Counted from the first letter of the stretch, positions 1-5,424 are shown. The stretch is DNA of 20,472 nucleotides from Candidatus Liptonbacteria bacterium (GCA_016212635.1 JACRFR010000046.1:1-20472); one strand, 5' to 3'. The notes: generated by a model not told the origin, from the sequence alone. Numbers and translations: made by a program.

Positions 1-146
1 GAGCCCGAAACCATCGGCTGACACTCGGTCTTTCCGAAACGCGTTTCCTGTTCGAGAAAATTCAGGCGGCGTGTGTCCGCGCCGCCGAAGGTCGATATTT
101 CCACGCATCACCAGTATGAAAAAGTGCAGGCGGGTCAGCATGATAT
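1..146. other. Gene-poor left edge
   Basis: No recognisable gene. One forward frame is open from base 2 to a stop at 241-243, but it runs straight through the mobile repeat at 147-269, has no start context and resembles no family I know, so I do not call it. Bases 120-139 (AAAAGTGCAGGCGGGTCAGC) recur as the reverse complement near 20182-20202, so they belong to a dispersed repeat. Confidence 0.5.
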
Positions 147-269
147 GGCGCTGTTCGGAAACCACCGATTTTATTGCCCGAGCTTGTCGAGGGCCATGCC
201 ATGTACCCGCCAAAAAGCTACCCTTCGACGGGCTCAGGGAATAACTTTTTGACGTTTCCGAACAGCGCC
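147..269 (+). mobile_element. MITE-like element, copy 1
   Basis: A 123-bp non-coding element whose ends are inverted repeats: GGCGCTGTTCGGAAAC at 147-162 and GTTTCCGAACAGCGCC at 254-269. Its interior is an imperfect palindrome (a CCCGAGCTTGTCGAGGG-type arm against a CCCTTCGACGGGCTCAGGG-type arm), so the whole can fold as a hairpin. The 9-bp sequence AGCATGATA occurs on both sides (137-145 and 272-280), as a target-site duplication would. It carries no transposase and must have been moved in trans. Near-identical copies lie at 3278-3400 (inverted) and 19227-19348. Confidence 0.88.
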
Positions 270-280
270 ATAGCATGATA

Positions 281-309
281 TTGACAAAATGGCTAGGAAA
301 TGCTAGTAT
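281..309 (+). promoter_or_regulatory. Sigma-70 promoter of the 331-651 gene
   Basis: A perfect -35 box TTGACA (281-286), a 17-bp spacer and a -10 box TAGTAT (304-309). The expected start of transcription is near 316. The -35 box directly follows the right-hand target duplication of MITE copy 1, so the sequence upstream of the promoter is entirely element-derived. Confidence 0.8.
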
Positions 310-330
310 TTTTACCAGGAGGAAGTTGCC

Positions 331-651
331 ATGATTTTGCTCATCGCTCTCCTCGTGGTCGGCTTTGTAATCTACCAAAAAGCCGGCTGGGAGGGGGTCG
401 CCGCGGTGGCCGCGGCTTACCTGATCCTGAAGTTGAGGATTTGGAAGCTGTTCGGCTTCCTCGGTGGCAAGTTCGGGGCCGTTTTGCTTATCGGCGGCCT
501 CATAATCGGCGGGTTGTACGTCGCCAACCGGCTGGGCCTGCCGGTTAGTGATATCGAGAACGCTTTTTGGGCCCTCGTCGCCCTCGCCACTGTATTCTAC
601 GGTGCGAAGGTGATGATTTTCGGCCCCGGCAAGAAGGCGGCGAAGAAGTAG
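331..651 (+). CDS. Small polytopic membrane protein, unknown function
   Basis: A 106-residue protein that I do not assign to a family. It is almost wholly hydrophobic, with likely membrane segments at about residues 2-17, 21-36, 46-66 and 78-96, and it ends in a basic tail rich in Lys and Gly (GPGKKAAKK) that is probably cytoplasmic. The start is well fixed: AGGAGG at 317-322 lies 8 nt before the ATG, one of the few clear Shine-Dalgarno sequences in the window, and a strong promoter sits just upstream. It appears to be monocistronic; the next gene has its own promoter. The GGGGCT/AGCCCC hairpin at about 667-682 might end the transcript but lacks a T-run. Confidence 0.8.
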   Translation: MILLIALLVVGFVIYQKAGWEGVAAVAAAYLILKLRIWKLFGFLGGKFGAVLLIGGLIIGGLYVANRLGLPVSDIENAFWALVALATVFYGAKVMIFGPGKKAAKK

Positions 652-742
652 CTCGCCACTTGCCCAGGGGCTTTCCAGCCCCGCTCGGCAGCAGCGCATC
701 GCGCGCTCCCGGGGCTCCTCTTACAACCGGAATTATCGCCAT

Positions 743-771
743 TTGCCGCTCGGCTCGGCAGGCGGTAAAAT
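743..771 (+). promoter_or_regulatory. Promoter of the lipoprotein gene
   Basis: TTGCCG (743-748), a 17-bp spacer, then TAAAAT (766-771). Transcription would start near 778, giving a leader of about 37 nt to the ATG at 815 or 61 nt to the ATG at 839. Confidence 0.55.
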
Positions 772-814
772 AAGACCAAAGCCGAACTGATATCGGTCGT
801 TAATAAAACATAAG

Positions 815-1747
815 ATGCAAAAGGGAAAAAATAAGAACATGCCAGAGAGATTAACACCAGAAGCAAATAGTGGGTCGGCCGAGGCCCCGCGCAAGCGTTC
901 CTTCCTAAAGTCCTCGCTGGCCAGAAAGCTGACCATGGGTGCCGGCTTGGCAGCTTCCGCTATGGGTCTGGCCGGTTGCGGCCGGGAAACAAAACCCGAG
1001 GAACTGCGCGGCACCAGCGAGAGAATGAGCCGGGCTATTTCTGCTCCGCCCGAAGTGAAGGAGCGATATGGAAAGGCCAAACAAGAATCGGAAGAAGCCG
1101 ACCGAAAACTCCAAAAGGCGGAAGCAGAGCTAGGACGGCGGCGTAGTACTGGCGCTTCCGCGGGGGACATCGAGTCGGCAGAGAAAGAGGTCGCGAAGGC
1201 AAAAGGTGTGGCCAAGAGTAAGAAGGAGGCGATGGACCGGGCCGGTGACAAGCTCGGCTATGGGGACAAGGCGGCCGCTGCGGCACAGGGATTAATGGCC
1301 AGCGCCAAGAAGTCCATCGCGGAACGCGAGGCGGCGCGAGCAACCCTAAAAGCGGAATTTAAACATCAGGGAGGGGATATCCGCGATTTGCCCACGGTGG
1401 ACGAGGCGACGGCCAGGGCTAATTCGGCGGCAGCTAACGCCTACGAACTGGATCCCAACCGAAAAGCGGTGGGATTCCGGATTAGAGGCAGTCGTGGATG
1501 GACGATGTGGCTCAATGCCCCCGAGGGGGCTCACAGGATCGGGGTCGAGGGCCTAGACCGGCCAGTGGACATGGAGTTTCGATACTCAAACGGGCAGATT
1601 ATCCCGGTACATTGGGAGCCCGGCTTGAAAATTGACCTCGCTGGTCGGATACCTAAAGGAGCAGTAACTACCGGGGTGCGCCTTAGGGCGACGCCAGCGA
1701 CGGACGGAATGGAATTTCGAGTGGAGTACGAATATCCCCCGCGATAA
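815..1747 (+). CDS. Coiled-coil lipoprotein, unknown function
   Basis: A 310-residue exported protein. The basic N-terminus is followed by a hydrophobic stretch (about 38-54) and the lipobox LAGC at 52-55, so Cys55 is the likely lipidation site. Before the hydrophobic stretch sits KRSFLK (27-32), close to the twin-arginine motif RRxFLK; Tat export is possible but unproven. Residues 60-180 are Glu/Lys/Ala-rich and look like a long helical coiled coil. The C-terminal ~100 residues (about 205-310) alternate polar and hydrophobic residues with Trp and Gly turns, as a beta domain would. The start could instead be the ATG at 839 (MPERL), since neither start has a clear ribosome-binding site. No family recognised. 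A strong palindromic terminator follows. Confidence 0.8.
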   Translation: MQKGKNKNMPERLTPEANSGSAEAPRKRSFLKSSLARKLTMGAGLAASAMGLAGCGRETKPEELRGTSERMSRAISAPPEVKERYGKAKQESEEADRKLQKAEAELGRRRSTGASAGDIESAEKEVAKAKGVAKSKKEAMDRAGDKLGYGDKAAAAAQGLMASAKKSIAEREAARATLKAEFKHQGGDIRDLPTVDEATARANSAAANAYELDPNRKAVGFRIRGSRGWTMWLNAPEGAHRIGVEGLDRPVDMEFRYSNGQIIPVHWEPGLKIDLAGRIPKGAVTTGVRLRATPATDGMEFRVEYEYPPR

Positions 1748-1762
1748 TCAAATAGAGTAATT

Positions 1763-1798
1763 AAAACACCCCTCCGACTTAAGTCGGAGGGGTGTTTT
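1763..1798. terminator. Bidirectional palindromic terminator
   Basis: A perfect 36-bp palindrome built from AAAACACCCCTCCGACTT and its complement, with A-runs and T-runs at the ends so that it can stop transcription from either side. It lies 15 nt after the lipoprotein stop codon. The same GC-rich arm (CACCCCTCCGACT) recurs at 2567-2600. Confidence 0.85.
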
Positions 1799-1883
1799 GG
1801 ATTCAACAAGTTGGGGATTTCACCTCCCCTCACCCCTCCTCGGCAAGGAGGGGATTTTGCGGCGGTCTTTGGATGCAAACCAC
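1798..1883 (+). repeat. Dispersed repeat, copy A
   Basis: An ~86-bp unit beginning TGGATTCAACAAGTT and containing a CTCC...GGAGGGGATT inverted core. It is closely matched in the same orientation at 3414-3500. It is non-coding and of unknown origin, and begins at the very edge of the terminator palindrome. Confidence 0.7.
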
Positions 1884-1949
1884 AAAGCACGCCTTCGCTG
1901 GGTTGGGTCGGGGGGTCCCATCTCCGCCTGGCTGCGGACGGGCAGGCAG

Positions 1950-2020
1950 GTATCAAGGGTCGAGTATCAAGGGTCAAGTATCAGGTATCAGGGGTCAATG
2001 GTCAGGGGGTCGGGGGTAGC
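1950..2020 (+). repeat. Degenerate GGTCAAGTATCA tandem repeats
   Basis: Short units of the type TATCAAGGGTC/AAGTATCAGG are repeated head to tail with drift. A second cluster of the same vocabulary lies at about 14477-14527 and a related one (CAATAGTCAA type) at about 19420-19456. There are no unique spacers, so this is not a CRISPR array; it is slippage-prone intergenic filler. Nothing else is seen between 1884 and 2045. Confidence 0.6.
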
Positions 2021-2045
2021 GGTCAGACAAATTGGATAAACAGGA

Positions 2046-2321
2046 CTAACCCGGAAAGTGGCGATAGATGTCCCGGCGATCCAGCACCCGCATAAATATC
2101 ACCGTGCCGTCGTCCATTCGAAAGCCGATGCGATAGTTACCGAGCCGGATCCGGTAGTAACCGCGGAATCCTTTCAATGGTTTTATGGAATGTGTTTGAA
2201 GATCACGCAGATTATTAAGGTGCGGAAATGTTTCAACGCAAACCAGACGAACTTCTCTGCGCACATCAGGCGGAAGCTCTTGGAAGTCCCGCAGAAAGGC
2301 GGGCTTAAAGTGTACCCGCAC
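2046..2321 (-). CDS. RelE/ParE-family toxin
   Basis: A 91-residue protein of the RelE/ParE superfamily, whose members cleave ribosome-bound mRNA (RelE) or poison gyrase (ParE). The family features are an N-terminal helix pair (KPAFLRDFQELPPDVRREV), then the strand-rich core with LKGFRGYYRIRLGNYRIGF and the C-terminal VLDRRDIYRHF. The basic residues and the late Tyr/His are typical of RelE catalytic surfaces. The start is a GTG only 2 nt after the stop of the preceding antitoxin gene, so translation is probably coupled. The length is normal and the frame intact. RelE-like RNase is more likely than ParE, but sequence alone cannot decide. Confidence 0.85.
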   Translation of the reverse strand: MRVHFKPAFLRDFQELPPDVRREVRLVCVETFPHLNNLRDLQTHSIKPLKGFRGYYRIRLGNYRIGFRMDDGTVIFMRVLDRRDIYRHFPG

Positions 2322-2323
2322 GT

Positions 2324-2512
2324 TTAGCGTAGTTTAGAGGCGGCGCGACACAGAGGGACATTTTTCTCCTTTTCCGCTTGACGCATCAGCTGGCCGAGAT
2401 ACCGATCCTCGATCAATTCCAGGATTTCATCCAGCAAGCCAGCTTTGATCCGGAATTGCTCCGATACAGATGTGGCGGTTGACCGTGTTTTAGGGGATGT
2501 TAGAACGGACAT
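2324..2512 (-). CDS. Antitoxin partner of the RelE-like toxin
   Basis: A 62-residue protein just upstream of, and in the same direction as, the RelE-like toxin. Its position, small size and helical, charged middle (EILELIEDRYLGQLMRQAE) mark it as the cognate antitoxin; such proteins bind and neutralise the toxin and repress the operon. No standard DNA-binding fold is evident. GGAGGT lies 11 nt before the ATG, but it also overlaps the promoter spacer and -10 box (2519-2547), so the real transcript may start at or next to the ATG and lack that site. Confidence 0.8.
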   Translation of the reverse strand: MSVLTSPKTRSTATSVSEQFRIKAGLLDEILELIEDRYLGQLMRQAEKEKNVPLCRAASKLR

Positions 2513-2518
2513 GCGAAT

Positions 2519-2547
2519 ATACTACCTCCAGGGCTAGAGAGAATCAA
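2519..2547 (-). promoter_or_regulatory. Promoter of the RelE-type TA operon
   Basis: On the minus strand: TTGATT (2547-2542), a 17-bp spacer, TAGTAT (2524-2519). Only 6 nt separate the -10 box from the antitoxin ATG, so the predicted transcript is leaderless. Confidence 0.65.
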
Positions 2548-2566
2548 TACCTACTTCTATAGCGCA

Positions 2567-2600
2567 GAACACCCCTCCGACTTGAGTCGGAGGGGTGTTC
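2567..2600. terminator. Palindromic terminator-like hairpin
   Basis: A 34-bp palindrome (GAACACCCCTCCGACT arm with its complement), almost the same as the one at 1763-1798 but without flanking A/T runs. It lies 33 nt beyond the stop of the decayed pilin 3' end at 2634, as the hairpin at 5000-5028 lies 27 nt beyond the intact pilin gene. It is probably the old terminator of that pilin gene. Confidence 0.6.
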
Positions 2601-2633
2601 ATGTTCGATACTGGAGTCGACAGGGGGTGCCGC

Positions 2634-2740
2634 TTAACTGCTGCAAACCACGCCGAAGGAGCTGCCGATAAAGCTGGAGATCAGGTAAGGGAAGCCCATA
2701 GCCAGGATGCCGACCATGGCGGGGAGAATAATCAACTGAC
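2634..2740 (-). pseudogene. Decayed 3' end of a TrbC/VirB2-like pilin gene
   Basis: Reading the minus strand gives ...VGILAMGFPYLISSFIGSSFGVVC followed by two Ser and a stop at 2634. This nearly matches the C-terminus of the intact pilin at 5056-5424, including the unusual FPYLISSFIGSSFGVVC end. The rest of the gene, with signal peptide and first membrane helix, is missing; upstream sequence is the DUF2283 gene, whose 3' end meets this fragment. It shows that the pilin array once reached this far, or that a copy was duplicated and then overwritten. Confidence 0.8.
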
Positions 2741-2974
2741 TTCGGCCGGGCGGGCGGACCGCAGAACCACCGGTATGCTCCTGCGCCGCTCCAGGCCACT
2801 CTTAAATTCCCGGGAAAATTGCCTGGAGGCATCCAGAATTTCAATACCCACCACTTTGCCACGGCGATCATAATCCAAAATGATGCCGGGCGCCACTTCG
2901 TCGCTTTCCGCGCAGCGCCGCTGGTTAAAATGAATAGCCAGCGCGTCTACATTTTTGTCATATTGAATATTCAT
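2732..2974 (-). CDS. DUF2283 family protein
   Basis: An 80-residue protein with the DUF2283 signature: an N-terminal MNIQYDKNVDALAIHF strand-turn-strand, a central EVAPGIILDYD and VVGIEILDAS. The function of DUF2283 is not established; the gene is often found next to a DUF4258 gene in a TA-like pair, as here. It overlaps the upstream DUF4258 gene by 4 nt (ATGA), so the two are translationally coupled. The C-terminal 25 residues (Arg/Ser-rich) run into the pilin remnant and may be replaced or extended relative to the family. Confidence 0.85.
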   Translation of the reverse strand: MNIQYDKNVDALAIHFNQRRCAESDEVAPGIILDYDRRGKVVGIEILDASRQFSREFKSGLERRRSIPVVLRSARPAEVS

Positions 2975-3228
2975 AGATATTTTTTGATTTTAGATGTTCG
3001 AAAAGCGGTAACGACCACTATTCCTCGAGGTTGGATCTCATAAATTACGATCATAACTTGTTTGGGATTTTTGGGAAAAGGAGCGACGATTCTGGTCCGA
3101 TATGACAGCTGATGCGTTATTCGAACCGGATGGCGAATCGCGTGAGCCACCTCTTCTCTGGAAATCTTTCGCTCCTGGATCTGATAGAGCGCGTGGGTAC
3201 TGAAGCTAATTTTCAAACCATCTGTCAT
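2971..3228 (-). CDS. DUF4258 family protein, toxin-like
   Basis: An 85-residue protein with the DUF4258 pattern: an N-terminal FSTHALYQIQERKISREEV helix, a middle beta part, and the C-terminal GIVVVTAFRTSKIKKYL. The family is small and RelE/BrnT-like in size and context, and is generally suspected of being a toxin, but the activity is unproven. It is first in a two-gene operon with DUF2283, in the toxin-first order. A near-consensus promoter (3241-3269) lies directly upstream, giving a leader of only a few bases. Confidence 0.85.
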   Translation of the reverse strand: MTDGLKISFSTHALYQIQERKISREEVAHAIRHPVRITHQLSYRTRIVAPFPKNPKQVMIVIYEIQPRGIVVVTAFRTSKIKKYL

Positions 3229-3240
3229 GCTTGTAATTGC

Positions 3241-3269
3241 AGTATAAAAAGGCGGCAGGGACTTGTCAA
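3241..3269 (-). promoter_or_regulatory. Consensus promoter of the DUF4258/DUF2283 operon
   Basis: On the minus strand: TTGACA (3269-3264), a 17-bp spacer, TATACT (3246-3241), 12 nt before the ATG. The first base of the -35 box is also the edge base of the target duplication of MITE copy 2, so the element sits immediately upstream of the promoter, exactly as copy 1 does at 281. Confidence 0.85.
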
Positions 3270-3277
3270 CGTATTCT

Positions 3278-3400
3278 GGCGCTGTTCGAAAACGTCAAAA
3301 AGTTATTCCCTGAGTCCGTCGAAGGGTAGCTTTTTGGCGGGTACATGGCATGGCCCTCGACAAGCTCGGGCAATAAAATCGGTGGTTTTCGAACAGCGCC
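3278..3400 (-). mobile_element. MITE-like element, copy 2 (inverted)
   Basis: A 123-bp copy in the opposite orientation to copies 1 and 3, with ends GGCGCTGTTCGAAAAC and GTTTTCGAACAGCGCC. Both ends carry matching changes compared with copy 1, so pairing of the termini is conserved. The flanks ACGTATTCT (3269-3277) and ACGTATTGT (3401-3409) are a 9-bp target duplication with one mismatch. Confidence 0.87.
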
Positions 3401-3413
3401 ACGTATTGTCGCC

Positions 3414-3500
3414 TGGATTCAACAAGTTAGGGATCTCCCCTCCCCCTCGCCCCGCCTTGGCCAGGAGGGGATTCTGCAGTGGTCTCTAGGCGCGAACCAC
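3414..3500 (+). repeat. Dispersed repeat, copy B
   Basis: The partner of the unit at 1798-1883, in the same orientation. It starts with TGGATTCAACAAGTTAGGG and contains a CTTGGCCAGGAGGGGATT core. It follows MITE copy 2 by 14 bp. Confidence 0.7.
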
Positions 3501-3547
3501 GCGGCCCTCTTCCGCGAAACAAAATATGGGAAAACCATTAATTTCTT

Positions 3548-3584
3548 GAGGTCGGGCCTCGGGGGATTTCGGAGGCCCGACCTC
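3548..3584. repeat. GAGGTCGGGCCTC hairpin repeat
   Basis: Perfect 13-bp arms GAGGTCGGGCCTC (3548-3560) and GAGGCCCGACCTC (3572-3584) with an 11-nt loop. A second near-identical hairpin is at 14661-14696, an imperfect one near 9453-9488 and a half arm near 4944-4957, so this is a dispersed palindromic family rather than a dedicated terminator. Nothing else is seen between 3501 and 3623. Confidence 0.75.
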
Positions 3585-3623
3585 GAAAGCTGTGCGATAG
3601 TATGAGGGGTGCAGATTGTTTGC

Positions 3624-3652
3624 TTGACTTGCTTCTCCTCGCCTCATACACT
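3624..3652 (+). promoter_or_regulatory. Promoter of the AbrB/RelE TA operon
   Basis: TTGACT (3624-3629), a 17-bp spacer, TACACT (3647-3652). Transcription would begin near 3659, inside the inverted repeat that follows. Confidence 0.65.
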
Positions 3653-3672
3653 TGAACTGTCGAACAGTTCAA
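3652..3672 (+). promoter_or_regulatory. Likely autoregulatory operator
   Basis: Perfect 9-bp arms TTGAACTGT and ACAGTTCAA separated by CGA. It overlaps the end of the -10 box and the expected start site, where the DNA-binding antitoxin of such operons usually represses. A further half site (GTTCAA) follows at about 3674-3680. Confidence 0.55.
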
Positions 3673-3687
3673 CCGTTCAACTAAAAT

Positions 3688-3966
3688 ATGGCGATCGTTA
3701 CTGTCAAAAACAAATATCAAGTGGTTATCCCGCAAAGCGTCCGCGAGCAGATGGACGTGAATGTGGGCGATCTCTTTGAGGCGATGGTAGAAAAGGGCAA
3801 GATTACCTTAGCTCCTAAATCCATTGTTGACCGCGCGATTGCGGAAGGGCTCGCAGACATAAAGGCCGGGCGCATGTCCGGGCCGTTTGATAGCGTTGAG
3901 GACATGCTTGTGTCGCTGAAGGGCAAGAAGGCAAAACCAGTCCGAGCAACGTCCCGCACACGATGA
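3688..3966 (+). CDS. AbrB/MazE-type antitoxin
   Basis: A 92-residue protein. Residues 1-47 (VTVKNKYQVVIPQSVREQM ... GDLFEAMVEKGKITLAPK) form the SpoVT/AbrB swapped-hairpin DNA-binding domain. The C-terminal half (IVDRAIAEGLADIKAGRMSGPFDSVEDML) is the flexible toxin-neutralising segment seen in antitoxins with RelE partners. It is expected to repress its own promoter by binding the inverted repeat just upstream. It ends in a basic tail. It overlaps the toxin start by 4 nt (ATGA). No ribosome-binding site is visible. Confidence 0.9.
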   Translation: MAIVTVKNKYQVVIPQSVREQMDVNVGDLFEAMVEKGKITLAPKSIVDRAIAEGLADIKAGRMSGPFDSVEDMLVSLKGKKAKPVRATSRTR

Positions 3967-4208
3967 ATTGGCAACATACCGACCGCTCGGAAAATGATTA
4001 CCGCCGAGCTCCGGCCGAGATCCGGAAAGCGTTCAATAAACAGGCGAGACCCCTCTCGGCGAATCTCCAGCATCCATCTCTGCGCGCCAAAAAGTACGAT
4101 GAGGCGCAGGATCTCTGGCAGGCCCGCGTGACTCGCGATTGGCGATTTTATTTTGTGATCCGAGGCGACCTCTACATTGTTGTGACCATCGTGCGACATC
4201 CGAAGTAG
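3963..4208 (+). CDS. RelE-like toxin paired with AbrB antitoxin
   Basis: An 81-residue protein of the RelE-like family that accompanies AbrB-type antitoxins. It has the typical RAPAEIRKAFNKQARPLSANLQ helices and the strand set SLRAKKYDEAQDLWQARVTRDWRFYFVI, with basic residues that would contact mRNA, and ends in a His-Pro-Lys tail. The expected role is ribosome-dependent mRNA cleavage in the cytoplasm. Frame and length are intact, so the pair is probably functional. It is a different toxin-antitoxin pairing from the one at 2046-2512. Confidence 0.88.
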   Translation: MNWQHTDRSENDYRRAPAEIRKAFNKQARPLSANLQHPSLRAKKYDEAQDLWQARVTRDWRFYFVIRGDLYIVVTIVRHPK

Positions 4209-4228
4209 ACCCGGTTAAGTAGTAAGGC

Positions 4229-4316
4229 CTAGGAACAGATCACGCCGAAGGAGTTGTCCTCCTTCGCCCAGGCTTCGGGCGGGCAAAGCCGACGAAGCTG
4301 GAGATCAGGTAGGGGA
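4229..4316 (-). pseudogene. Second decayed pilin 3' end, with a repeat insertion
   Basis: On the minus strand, FPYLISSFVG and NSFGVICS-stop can be read, matching the C-terminus of the intact pilin at 5056, but they are separated by a 32-nt GC-rich insert (about 4257-4288, with complementary GCCCGCC/GGGCGAAG-type arms) that breaks the frame. The 5' part of the gene is absent. This is a clear example of a short palindromic repeat landing in a former gene. Confidence 0.75.
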
Positions 4317-4329
4317 AGCTAATTCAGCC

Positions 4330-4368
4330 ACCCTGCATATTTAGCTTGACAGAATAAATATGCAGGGT
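4330..4368. repeat. 14-bp-stem palindrome
   Basis: Perfect arms ACCCTGCATATTTA (4330-4343) and TAAATATGCAGGGT (4355-4368) with an 11-nt loop. It lies between the pilin remnant and the HicB region. It could act as a terminator in either direction, but has no adjoining T-run. Confidence 0.6.
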
Positions 4369-4463
4369 AACTGGCGGGAGAGTGTTATCGCTAGGATAAT
4401 CGCCTAGCGGATTAGCCCCAGGCGGGTTAGATCGTTGGCCGCCCAGCCAGTCGCCGAGAGAAT

Positions 4464-4566
4464 TTACTTGATAATTTTGGGGCCGAAAGTATCACTTAGA
4501 CGATGATACACGATTAGCACCCGGCGGCCATCCTCGAGCCGGAGTATTTTTTAAACGCGCGATCAT
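4464..4566 (-). pseudogene. Frameshifted small ORF downstream of hicB-like gene
   Basis: An ATG at 4566 overlaps the stop of the HicB-like gene (ATGA), as a second operon gene would. The reading begins MIARLK, but in the next frame the sequence continues ILRLEDGRRVLIVYHRL and then SDTFGPKIIK to a stop at 4464. One extra A in a run of six separates the two readings. If repaired, it encodes about 33 residues that look protein-like, possibly the remnant of a toxin partner. I cannot assign the family. Confidence 0.4.
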
Positions 4567-4889
4567 ACTAAAACACCAATAGACAGAGGCGCGCGGCGGA
4601 CAGTCCGTGGGTTTTCAATCGGGATGGGTTCGCCATCTTCGCGCTTCACTTCCAGCCAGAGTTCCAACGCCTCTTTAATATTACGCAGGGCCTCGGCGTA
4701 GGTTCGACCCCAGCTGTAGCAACCCTTGAGCGCAGGTATTTCCGCGTAGTATCGATTGCCATCTGGCTCTACCACCACCCGATAGACGAAAGGAGTAGGC
4801 GAAACTGATAGATAGCCGACGTCGCGCTTTATTGTTCTTTTTTTAGCCATGGTTTCAGTATAGACGGCGATTAGGGGACGGTCAATCAC
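4563..4889 (-). CDS. HicB-like antitoxin
   Basis: A 108-residue protein whose core (FVYRVVVEPDGNRYYAEIPALKGCYSWGRTYAEALRNIKEALELWLE) is the HicB partial RNase-H-like fold, where a GxCxSxGxTxxEAL-type segment is diagnostic. HicB proteins neutralise the HicA mRNA interferase. No intact HicA is adjacent: upstream there is only spacer, and downstream a broken ORF, so this is an orphan or decayed system. The start is a GTG at 4889 with GGAG 5 nt upstream; an ATG at 4850 (MAKKRT) would give a more typical 95-residue protein. Confidence 0.85.
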   Translation of the reverse strand: MIDRPLIAVYTETMAKKRTIKRDVGYLSVSPTPFVYRVVVEPDGNRYYAEIPALKGCYSWGRTYAEALRNIKEALELWLEVKREDGEPIPIENPRTVRRAPLSIGVLV

Positions 4890-4999
4890 TTTAGCTCCAA
4901 TACAAGATGAGCCCCGGAAGGATCATGCCGGTTGAGCTAGAGAGGCCCGACCTCTGGTGCGATTCTGGCAGGTATGGGTTGAATTGAGATGGTACAACC

Positions 5000-5028
5000 A
5001 AAACGCTCCCCGACTCGGGGAGCGTTTT
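5000..5028 (-). terminator. Intrinsic terminator after pilin 1
   Basis: Arms AAAACGCTCCCCG and CGGGGAGCGTTTT with a 3-nt loop, 27 nt past the stop of the minus-strand pilin gene. The flanking A/T runs let it work in both directions, and it closes the whole minus-strand pilin locus. Confidence 0.85.
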
Positions 5029-5055
5029 ACGTTCTCTGGTGTCCGAACGGTGCGT

Positions 5056-5424
5056 CTAATTGCAAACCACGCCGAAGGAGCTGCCGATAAAGCTGGAGAT
5101 CAGGTAGGGGAAGCCCTTAGCCAAGATGCCGACCACGATGGCCACCGCGGCGTAGATCAGACGCTTGTGCGCCTTGGAAATCTTTTCGTCATTGCCGCCC
5201 GCGGTCAGATATTCGAACGCCGCCACCAGAATGAAGATGATGGCGATAATAATGAGAAAGGTGAAGACCCAGTTGATGCCCTTGCAAAGAATGTCCTGGG
5301 TCAAGCCGGTCAGATTGGTCACCGTGTTGGGCGCGGTGATCGGACCTTGCGCGAAAGCAAACATGGGGGCGAGGGAAGCCGCGGCTACCGCCTCGGTCAA
5401 AATACCTTTCCAGTTACGCTTCAT
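5056..5424 (-). CDS. TrbC/VirB2-like pilin 1
   Basis: A 122-residue exported membrane protein with the VirB2/TrbC pilin layout. It has a signal peptide (residues 1-25, AxA site at FAFA-Q), a short mature N-terminus, a first membrane helix (GINWVFTFLIIIAIIFILVAAFEYL), a small polar loop (TAGGNDEKISKAHKRL) and a second helix (IYAAVAIVVGILAKGFPYLI). In conjugation and type IV secretion such proteins polymerise into the pilus. The loop G(G/N)xExxSKAH is shared with three neighbours. It has its own strong promoter (5458-5485) and terminator, and a long AT-rich leader without a good ribosome-binding site. Two decayed copies of its 3' end lie at 2634 and 4229. Confidence 0.85.
   Translation of the reverse strand: MKRNWKGILTEAVAAASLAPMFAFAQGPITAPNTVTNLTGLTQDILCKGINWVFTFLIIIAIIFILVAAFEYLTAGGNDEKISKAHKRLIYAAVAIVVGILAKGFPYLISSFIGSSFGVVCN

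Noticed and set aside
2..243. Partial coding sequence entering from the left edge
   Set aside because: The open frame is short, lacks family resemblance and is formed partly by MITE sequence.
1950..2020. Short tandem repeats resembling a CRISPR array
   Set aside because: Units are 7-12 nt, degenerate and contiguous, without unique spacers, and no cas gene is present.
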